From the NCBI GenBank assembly GCA_028456385.1, contig JALNQF010000947.1, positions 1 through 10,439 on the forward strand: a stretch of 10,439 bases of DNA, read 5' to 3'. The stretch is from Ophiosphaerella korrae. Its lineage: Eukaryota > Ascomycota > Dothideomycetes > Pleosporales > Phaeosphaeriaceae. The position numbers and the translations under genes are program-made. Each line of letters starts with the position of its first letter. Within the stretch, counting starts at the first letter, position 1. Under the pieces are notes generated by a model that saw nothing but the letters and a program-made list of their open reading frames with translations, was not told the DNA's origin and searched no databases. Positions 1-7,028 of this stretch are shown piece after piece.

Positions 1-1021
1 ATAGGTCTCTTTGTAGTAGAGGTAAACCCCTAACTTAAATTATTAATTAATTCTAATATATATACTACTATTATTAATATAAGTATATTAGAATTACAAT
101 TAGAATATATTATTATACTTACCTAATAGCTTTTATCTTACTATCTAAATCTTTTAAGATATACTATAATCTCTTAAGTATATCCTAATATATATTATTA
201 ATAGTAGTATAAGAATATATTTTAAGGCTATCCTTAAGATATTTATAGTACTTAATCCTAGAGTACTAATACTTATATTATATTATAGGTTAGTTATTAA
301 AGAATAGAGAGACTATCTAGTTTCTTTTATAGTAGGAGACTTTTATATATTAGAACTAGAATACGTTTAGTACACGTTCTAAATATAATCTATATCTTTA
401 TACCTTAATATTACGCTGTAGGCCGTAGTAGGCCGTAGCTATGCAAAGCGCAAGTAAGGGCGAGGGCCCTTAGGCAATATATACTGTTCTACTCCTATAT
501 TCAACGTTATTAAATACTCGGTTACCTTTTTAGGTTTATTTAGCGTAGTAGAGTAGAGCTACTACATAACACTTAATTACGTAGCTAAGGATTGTCTTAT
601 AGTCTAGTAAGCTCTTATTACTTTTCCTAATTATTAGAATAACGTACGCTAGCCTCTTCTCTAAGCATTTAGGATATATAGGAACTATAGGGATATATTA
701 GACGTCTACTATAGTTAGTAGGCCTCTTTAACTACTACTACTAGTAAAAAGTATCCTATTATCCTAGAATATATTAAAATTACGTTTAGATAACGTTTTA
801 TTTGTTTATACCTAGTTACTACTACTATTATTACTACTAGTTAGGTATATAGGTAAAGCAAACTTATTACTAATTTCGAAACTTAGGTTAATATTAGTAG
901 AAGTTAGTTACTAAATGCTAAATAGGTTGTATAGCATAAATAAGCTATTAAGTTAATCTATTATTAGAGAAAAGTTTATCTAACTATAAACTTTCGTTTA
1001 GTTAAGATAAGAATTTTATTT
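1..1021. repeat. AT-rich RIP-mutated block, probable transposon relic
   Basis: The block is made largely of TA, CTA, TAG and TTA words and is full of stops in all frames. In bases 1-420 I count only two CA and two TG dinucleotides, whereas AC and GT are frequent. That is the expected outcome of repeat-induced point mutation, which turns CpA into TpA (TpG into TpA on the other strand) in duplicated fungal DNA. RIP acts on repeats, so the inference is a former transposable element. I could not recognise a transposase, reverse transcriptase, LTR or terminal inverted repeat in it. The left edge lies outside the window; the right edge is sharp at about 1021. Confidence 0.75.
419..478. repeat. GC-richer island with a 10-bp direct repeat inside the RIP block
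   Basis: The 10-mer TAGGCCGTAG occurs twice back to back (419-428 and 429-438). It is followed by a short GC-richer stretch containing GGGCCC (465-470). Three CA dinucleotides survive in 444-475, against two in the preceding 420 bases. It may be a terminal or regulatory part of the dead element, or simply sequence with few RIP-prone sites. No function can be assigned. Confidence 0.45.
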
Positions 1022-1032
1022 TTCAGCTGAAA
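1021..1032. other. Perfect 12-bp palindrome at the composition boundary
   Basis: TTTCAGCTGAAA reads identically on both strands. It sits exactly where CpA-poor RIP sequence gives way to sequence with ordinary CA/TG content. It could mark the end of the dead element or be chance. Confidence 0.5.
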
Positions 1033-1189
1033 GCGGTTAATATGCCTGTTGTGGTTTGGCGCCATCTCAACCGAGGCAAATCCATAGTCAGTTGACATGC
1101 CGACACAAGTAACAGTCCGGACCGCGGCTAAATGCCAATTCGGCGCTTACCTATCCAAAAAAGGTCTAGTAATATTTTAGCTTCATCTA
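1033..1189. other. Short non-repetitive spacer, nothing recognised
   Basis: This segment has normal CA/TG content and is clearly less AT-rich than the block to its left, especially at 1033-1150. I see no ORF, tRNA or repeat unit in it. It may be flanking host DNA next to the mutated element. Confidence 0.4.
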
Positions 1190-1695
1190 GAGAAACGTCG
1201 AATCTATCGACGTATTTTAATAGAAAGATCGTTTTACGCCCACCATCTACATCTAACTGTAAGATTATCATGAGGTGTCGAATATATAGATCCACTGTAA
1301 ATAGAATATCGCTGCATTGTGCAATTCTACAATATACTTGAAGTTGAGCGAGAAAGGTCGGCGGCATCGAACTTCCCTGCAAGAAACCTCGCCGTACTGC
1401 GTAGATTTATAGGGCCAGCCAAGAAAGGTCGAATATATCGATCTTCCTTCCAAGGAATCCTACTGCATCTCCCAGGTTTACAGGGCCAGTCAAGAAAGCC
1501 CGAAGATATCGATCTTCCTTCCAAGAAACTCCGCCGCATCGCCCAGGTCTATAGGGCCAGCCAAGAAAGCCCGAAGATATCAATCTTCCTTCCTGTAAAC
1601 CTCGCCGCATCGCGTAATTCTCTACCCTTCCTAGGGCTACGTGAGAAAAGTCAATAATATCAATGTATCTATTTTCATTCATAGAATATTTCGAC
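1190..1695 (+). repeat. Degenerate tandem array, 71/80-bp unit, about 7 copies
   Basis: Equivalent positions (the GTCGAA/CCCGAA core preceded by AGAAA) recur at about 1197, 1277, 1357, 1428, 1499, 1570 and 1650. The spacings are 80, 80, 71, 71, 71 and 80. The three central 71-bp units are closest: each begins AGGGCCAG (1411, 1482, 1553), runs through a GATATCGATCTTCCTTCC-like core, and ends with a CGCCGCATCGC-like segment. Outer units are more diverged and AT-richer. The period is not a multiple of three and the open frames here change frame from unit to unit, so I read this as a non-coding minisatellite. Confidence 0.85.
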
Positions 1696-1744
1696 CTTTG
1701 CGGAAAAAGTATACCTCTACCTAAATTTAATATTACATTTTAAC

Positions 1745-2145
1745 GTAATTATACCTATAGAAATATTGAGTATTAATAGAGGAGACTTCGCTTTTGTCGA
1801 GCTTTCCTAGAAAAAGTATCTATGCAGTAGGCTATAAACAAACACCACGCCGACATAAACATCTACATAATCCTTAGGGATCTATAGAAGACTCCCCTGT
1901 AATATCGAGGTTTTAAGAAAGAAATCTTGCTACACCTAGATGTGTATAAACATTGCGACAACATAAACATCTACGTAATTCTTAGGGATTTATACAAGAC
2001 ACCTCGTGCGCGTCGAGGTTTTAAGAAAGAAATCTTGCTGTGCCTAGCCACATACAAACATTATGCTAACATACTTTGGTATTACTCTTATTATATACGT
2101 GGTGCAAATCGAGAAATCTTTGTATAGGTATAAACATTTACCTTC
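1745..2145 (+). repeat. 108-bp tandem array, two good copies plus degenerate flanking copies
   Basis: ACATAAACATCTAC begins units at 1853 and 1961, exactly 108 bp apart. The segment GAGGTTTTAAGAAAGAAATC is identical in both units. A third, diverged unit starts at 2069 and decays by about 2145. Sequence from about 1745 to 1852 resembles a still more diverged earlier unit. The period is 36 codons, so a 66-residue frame stays open at 1927-2127, but that frame opens on TTG, has no conserved domain I know, and is stopped on both sides. Non-coding repeat is the better reading. Confidence 0.8.
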
Positions 2146-2157
2146 GCTATATTACAA

Positions 2158-2430
2158 GAATATCGTCGTAAATATCGATATCTGTCCATAAAAGAGAACA
2201 TTCACTCTCATCGCACACCCAAAAAAAAACATCGTGAATACCGAGTGAGGCGAACATTCGCTCTTATCGCACATCCAAAAAAACGTCGTGAACACCGAGA
2301 GTTGTGCGTAAAATGAACATTCACTCTCATCGTATACCTAAAAAAACGTCGTGAACACCGAGATTTGTGCATGAAGTGAACATTCACCCTTACCGTAACC
2401 TAAGGATATCACGGTATATATCGAGGAATT
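2158..2430 (+). repeat. 63-bp tandem array, about 4 copies, with A-tracts
   Basis: GAACATTC starts units at 2196, 2252, 2315 and 2378, with spacings of 56, 63 and 63. Each unit runs: GAACATTCACTCTCATCG-like block, a run of 7-9 A residues, then an ACGTCGTGAACACCGAG-like block. Sequence from about 2158 matches the second half of a unit, so a partial copy precedes the first. The shortened 56-bp spacing reflects an internal deletion after GAGTGAGGC. The repeats are near-identical with no unique spacers, so this is not a CRISPR array. Confidence 0.87.
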
Positions 2431-3239
2431 TGATACTATTAACTTTATACAAACATTTTCACTCTTCTACTATTTGTATAACGACAAATAATCGTACATC
2501 TGAAAATACCTATATCTACACCAGTACCTCGTTAAATTCTACGAGTTATACTTTATAACCAGCCTTTCCTGATCCCTTCCCCCCAGTCCCTCGGAATCGT
2601 AGACATTATAGAATACCAAGAATCTCTAATACCATCCTTTTGTTGCATTAGGGATATCTACAAATATATTACGGTTAGGACAAGTAGTAGACAATTAAGT
2701 GTCGTAGTATACGAGCTATTTACAGCGCCTATGAATTTGTATATATATCCTATTTCTCTTTAAGTAATATAAAACATCTACTCGGATTTTCCGATAGTAA
2801 GATAGATACTCGTTGGCATTTACTGCAATATGCAAGTATATGCCTATTATGCTAGGGGTCGAATGTACACTTAAACCTCGGAATTACCTAGGTTCCTTTA
2901 AGCTAGCGAATATATCCTAGAAACCTAGAAGAATATCAGTGCCCCGTATATATCGTTTTGATAACACTGGAACATACAAACGTTTAAAAATGTCGTAATG
3001 ATAGATACTTCTGTATATATACATCAGTTCTTACTCTATTTACTGAATAGTCGTAGTGGTGGGGCATTTGGATATAATTCACGTCTAGATATATTTTACC
3101 AGTTCTCTATTAAGAAGTTGATATTCGTATAATACGATGTAGATACCCAGACCAATTCTCTAAAACGTCGTTCCTTACTCTATTCTAATTTCCTCAATAC
3201 ATCGATAGATACGGCGCATTGTTTGGGAATTCTATTCGC
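2431..3239. other. AT-rich spacer without a recognisable gene
   Basis: This is moderately AT-rich DNA with no frame showing a known domain, no tRNA-like fold that I could see and no clear repeat. A 63-residue frame crosses its left end (2367-2558) but is low in complexity and partly overlaps the 63-bp array. CA/TG dinucleotides are present throughout, so it is not as heavily RIP-mutated as the left end. Confidence 0.5.
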
Positions 3240-3620
3240 TTGCTTGGTGAGAGGCAGCTAAGTTCCAGGTTTGTAGGTAGCATCTTCCTCGCGGTATCCT
3301 GGAGGCGTCGACGTAGCTCTCTTGAAACCTCGATATCTTCGATGGCTCTAGGCCTGTAGATAGCATCTTCCTCGCGATGTCCCGAAAGCGTCGACGTAGC
3401 TCTCTTGAAACATCGATATCTTCGGGTGTTCAACCAAACTCGTAGGCCATGTGTCTGGGATACCGGGTAGCATTGTCCACGCGGTGTCCTGGGGTATCTA
3501 TGCAATTCTCTTGACACGTTGATATCTTCGGAGTATCTGACCGAATTCATAGGCTGTAAGTTGGATCAGTTGTTTACAGAGGGGCTGTCCGTGTTCGTAG
3601 TTAGAGATACCATTGTCTCG
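3240..3620 (-). repeat. Irregular tandem array, 83 to about 107-bp units, related to the 71/80-bp array
   Basis: The segment TAGCATCTTCCTCGCG starts units at 3278 and 3361 (83 bp apart). A diverged unit starts at 3468, and a remnant lies near 3608. The inner CGTCGACGTAGCTCTCTTGA is identical in the first two units, and GATATCTTCG recurs at 3332, 3415 and 3521. On the minus strand the units read CCCGAAGATATCGAT and so on, matching the core of the array at 1190-1695. A 118-residue minus-strand frame (3194-3550, genuine ATG) spans it, but 83 and about 107 bp break the reading frame between units. I do not call it a gene. Confidence 0.75.
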
Positions 3621-3865
3621 CCAGTGTCGGTTGTTGTGTGGAGAACAATTGATTACAATATATAGCCATTTGGCAGTCTTACAGTTGTATTAAAACATCT
3701 CATCCAACACACAAGGTATTACTTCAGCAAGACTACATCTGCCCTTCAGCATGAACCCAGCATCGTCTTCACACACCTCCAACCCACCATCCACGTTCAC
3801 CACTCTTCAACCATCCACCTAACCATCCGCCACCTAGACCCATCCTCGTTTCCGGCCATCACCCC
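3621..3865 (-). other. Probable 3' untranslated and termination region of the GCP2 gene
   Basis: This stretch lies directly downstream of the GCP2 stop codon on the minus strand. The first part (about 3740-3865) is C- and A-rich on the plus strand, hence G/T-rich in the transcript sense. The farther part includes an AT-rich stretch (about 3645-3665), which would be a reasonable region for polyadenylation. I see no unmistakable poly(A) signal, so the transcript end cannot be fixed. Confidence 0.4.
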
Positions 3866-6632
3866 TTACGCCTCAACCCCCACAACCTGAAACCCCCTGA
3901 CGCCCTCCCCAGCACTCGTCAACCTCGCACACAAACTCAAAAAAACCACCGTCTCCGTCGCTGCAAGATAATTCAGCGTATCGAGCAGAATCTTCAAATG
4001 CCGCGTGAAATTCTCCTCGTACTTGGCCAGCATATCGAACATCTTATCTACCCTCGTAGGATCGTACGTTAGGCTGGGATTGGAAGCGGAAGAGGGATGG
4101 GCATTAAGGCGGGCGACAAGATCCGGGTCAGATGTGATGAGATAACGGGAGAGGGAATACGTAAAGGAGGCAAACATGCTGCAGGTTGACATGATTTTGT
4201 TGTTGATCTACTACACGTTAGCACCTCCACAATCAAAACAGAGCTGAAAGGAAGGGGGAGGGGGGGAAACCTACCCGCAGCAACTTACTATTAGTAAGCA
4301 TGCACTCCTTCAAACACGTCGCGAGAAAGTCCACATGGTCCTGCATAAGCTCATCAACCGTGCGCTTGACCATGGGCGGCGCGCCAGGCTCGGGCTCGAC
4401 ATCGTCGTTATCCGACAAGCGCGCCATAAGGGACGCCCAATTTGGCTCGATGACCTCGGCGGTGCAGTAGTATGTGAGCTGCTGGACGAAAACGAGCATG
4501 CGGGCGCGCAGCGTCCAGGCGCGGCGTTTCCAAAGCTCAATGCGAGGGTTATGACTGCGATGTTTCCACACGCCGTTCTTGCCCTGTTCGCCCCAGCACT
4601 TCGCAAGGTCTGTCTCCAGATGCTTGAGCGAAAGCAGATAGCGAAACAGCAGCTGGTACCGCGTAAGCGTAACGCGACTAACAACTAGCGACAAGGGAAA
4701 TGGCATCGCGTAGTCGAACTGGAGGGCCTGGAAGCCCGTGATGTGTGTGTCGTCAGTTATGGCGGCGGTGGAGGCGGGGGTGTATGTTGAGAGGGAGGTG
4801 GCGGCGTCTTGGTCGAGGCCTTGGACGTTGACGATTTTCATGAGCCAGTTTGTGAGGCCGGTGTCGTTCATTTGGACCTTGATGTCCTCTTTGTATGGAT
4901 CTTCGACGGCGACAGAGCCGGCGTGGCGGGTGGCGAGGTCGAGGAGGGACTGCAGTTTGCCGACGTTGACGGCTTTGGCGGGCTTTTTTAGCTCGAGCTC
5001 GCCCATTTCTAGGAAGTAGGTGAAGAAGTCGGAGCGGTCGAGGAAGAAGTAGTGTTTGAGGGAGCGTAATCGGGCAGGTAGTTGGTGTGTTGTGAGGAGT
5101 AGATTGAGGAGAGAGGAGTTTGCGTATGCGTAGGATGAGCTGACATTTTCTAGAAAGCGCGGATCGTCGAAGCTGGTTGGTGCATCTTGCACAATTTGGC
5201 TAACGTCGACACCTCCACACTCGCGAACGACGTTGAGATACTTCCCGGCAAGAAGCACCTTATCCTTGACTGCCTCGAGTTGTGGTGGCACAAGGGCGTC
5301 CCGCATTGTGTAGCGCTTTTCCCAGTACTCGTCTGTGTAGTCTTGGTCTAATCGTTCGCGCTTAATGCTACGCTGCTCTTTGATGAGGAACTCTGAATGT
5401 GGATCCTTGATGCCTCCATGGTGGAGCCATTCGTTCAGCATGGCCATGTATGGTCTGCTGGCCTCGCGTAGTAATGTGGTGAGTAATGTTCGCGCTGCTG
5501 GATCTCCAGACATGGATGATAGTCGCCGTGTGATCAATCCCAGGACGCTCCCACCCTTGCATAGTTTTTTGGTCGCATGGCCTCCTTCTCGCAGCGACTC
5601 GAGGATATTTTCAAAGTCGTTGCTGTCATCATCGGCCGAGTCTTCTTCCTCCTTTTCATCTTCAAGAATATCGTTTGCTTTGAGTAGTTCAATTCCAGTG
5701 GTGTATAGCTGGAACAGCATGTGACTTGTTTGCTTCGTGTGCAGGTTCAACACGTGTAATGTGAAGCCGTCGTTGGTTAATAATTGGTGCTCGAGCTGGG
5801 CGATCAGGGTGAGATAGTCCTTCATGAGCCGCCGTATGGCCGCGCACAAAGCATGGTTGACGGCGCCGTATTCCTCCCTGCTGAGCACTTCTATGCAGGC
5901 ATCGACAGCAATATAGTGTGTCGCGGTCTTGAGCATCGACTTGGTTAAATCTCTTAGACTCGGGTCTAATCCAGGCAATATTCGAAACTGCGGGCCAACA
6001 AGTCGCTCCTTCTCTTCGTGTGGGTTGTACGTCTCGCTGAATCGAATGTACTGTCCCTCGAAGCCCATGAAGACAAATAGCAGATCTTCAATGACAGCCT
6101 TCTCTTGTGCGTCTAACGATAACTGCGCAAGCGGCGTGGGCTGTATTGAGGCGGGCGCGGTTGAGGCCAAGGGAGGAATGGAGATGCGCGTGGCCAGCGG
6201 CGCCGTGGTGTGTGGCATCAGTGAGGCCTGGGGCTCCCATGGCGGCGAGGATTCTTCGGGCGGCGATTTGTTCGAGTTGGAGCTTCGAGGCGGCCGCTCT
6301 GCCTCTCGTGCCGGTTTCTCTGCGCGTGTTCGCGCATTTGCCCTGCTCTCGCTAGCGTGCTTCAATGGACTTCGAGTCCGCCGTATTTCCGTCTCTCTTT
6401 CGCGCACTTCTCGTTTCTCTGTGCGCCGCTCGCCTGACGATGCCCCTGCCCCCCCAACAGGATGCGACTGCTTGCGGCCATGGGTGGCTGTGGCCGAGGC
6501 GCGGCGGTCCTTGTCCTCGCTGGCGGTAGCAGATGCGACGCGGGGTCGCGAGGCCGGAGGGTAGTTTGCAGCGGCCGAACGGCGTTCAGCGGCGGATGCA
6601 GGTTTCATGCCGGGCGGGTTGCGGGCAGACAT
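3866..6632 (-). CDS. GCP2: Gamma-tubulin complex component 2 (GCP2; Spc97/Alp4 family)
   Basis: Two exons, 6632-4275 and 4207-3866, joined in phase 0, give 899 aa, close to the roughly 900 aa of animal GCP2. With gamma-tubulin and GCP3 this protein forms the core gamma-tubulin complex that nucleates microtubules at fungal spindle pole bodies. Residues 1 to about 170 are a Pro/Ser/Arg-rich disordered tail. The GRIP1 half starts about 178 (AVIEDLLFVFMGFEGQYI). It includes the GCP2-typical DPHSEFLIKE (410-419), DYTDEYWEKRYT (431-442) and GKYLNVVRECG (463-473). The gamma-tubulin-binding GRIP2 half starts about 523 with LKHYFFLDRSDFFTYFLEMG, which separates GCP2 from GCP3. It contains LTRYQLLFRYLLSLKHLE (655-672) and CMLTNSKLL beside the splice junction. 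An acidic insert at 323-340 is probably lineage-specific. The ATG lies in a GTGCCACC-ATG context. Identity is secure; the exact 3' splice site is inferred. Confidence 0.96.
4208..4274 (-). other. Intron of GCP2 (67 nt) with tandem TAGTAG acceptor
   Basis: On the minus strand the donor is GTAGGT (4274-4269), the branch-type site is GCTAAC (4222-4217), and two AGs follow at 4212-4211 and 4209-4208. Joining after the second AG continues the frame as ...SKLLR|INNKIMSTCSMF..., matching the GCP2 C-terminal region. Joining after the first AG would place TAG directly in frame. Without splicing the frame runs only 13 codons past R786 before a stop. Confidence 0.9.
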
Positions 6633-6952
6633 GGTGGCACGGGGGGAGAGAATAGTAGAAGCTCCATCAGGGCTGTGGGCGCTGCAGTGTTTGTTGTCGT
6701 CGCATTCACGATTGGGCTGCAGCGTAGACTAACAACAACCATTCGTCCCGCCTTTGGCCAACGCGCAAGGTAGTCTAGGTAATTACTGGCTATGCAAGGG
6801 TTCACGTTTGCGCTAGTGCTAGTCCAGCCATGACGCAGGTACCTCCAACCTTCAATCTGACACGGATACGCAAACGACAATCTATCTAGATAATGTAGGG
6901 TATACCCAACCGCTGTTCAAACGCCGCTATTTGCGCCCTGCATGCTACTATC
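6633..6952 (-). promoter_or_regulatory. GCP2 promoter / 5' leader region
   Basis: This intergenic stretch lies between the GCP2 start and the repeat after the CTL stop; both genes are on the minus strand. In the GCP2 sense it holds a CCAAT box (6711-6715) and a TTGGCCAA palindrome (6754-6761) overlapping an ACGCG core (6761-6765). No TATA box or mapped transcript start can be shown. No gene or RNA is seen here. Confidence 0.5.
6711..6715 (-). promoter_or_regulatory. CCAAT box upstream of GCP2
   Basis: ATTGG on the plus strand reads CCAAT in the direction of GCP2, about 80 nt upstream of its ATG. That is a common spacing for binding by the fungal HAP/CBC complex. A pentamer match alone is weak evidence of use. 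Confidence 0.35.
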
Positions 6953-7028
6953 CACCTCCTACCTCCTACTTGTTACTTCTTACTTCTTACTTCTTACTTC
7001 TTACTACTTACTGCTTACTGCTTACTAC
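6953..7028 (-). repeat. Heptanucleotide tandem repeat abutting the CTL stop codon
   Basis: On the plus strand the unit is TTACTTC, four exact copies at 6973-7000. They are followed by TTACTAC, TTACTGC, TTACTGC and TTACTAC up to 7028. Period-7 copies that are more diverged extend left to 6953, giving about 11 units in all. The next base, 7029, is the last base of the TGA stop of the minus-strand CTL gene, so the transcript's 3' UTR would begin with GNAGTAA heptamers. This is a simple-sequence minisatellite. Confidence 0.92.

Noticed and set aside
1..1021. Attempt to read a transposase or reverse transcriptase in the RIP block
   Set aside because: All frames are broken by TAG/TAA, and no catalytic motif could be recognised on either strand. 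Only the RIP pattern is reported.
1319..1657. 112-codon plus-strand frame (and overlapping minus-strand frames) in the 71/80-bp array
   Set aside because: The array period is not a multiple of three, so successive units are read in different frames. This is not how a selected repeat protein looks.
2196..2430. CRISPR-like look of regularly spaced repeats
   Set aside because: The whole 63-bp unit repeats, including the part that would be a spacer. The setting is a fungal nuclear genome.
3194..3550. 118-codon minus-strand frame with a genuine ATG over the array downstream of GCP2
   Set aside because: Unit spacings of 83 and about 107 bp shift the frame between units, and no known domain is present. 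It is kept only as a possible relic.
4335..4688. Plus-strand 117-codon frame opposite GCP2
   Set aside because: It mirrors conserved GRIP2-domain codons on the other strand and has no family features.
5929..6564. Plus-strand open frame of 211 codons antisense to the GCP2 N-terminal region
   Set aside because: It lies opposite a well-supported conserved gene in GC-rich, low-complexity coding sequence. It has no recognisable domain. A shadow frame is the simplest explanation.
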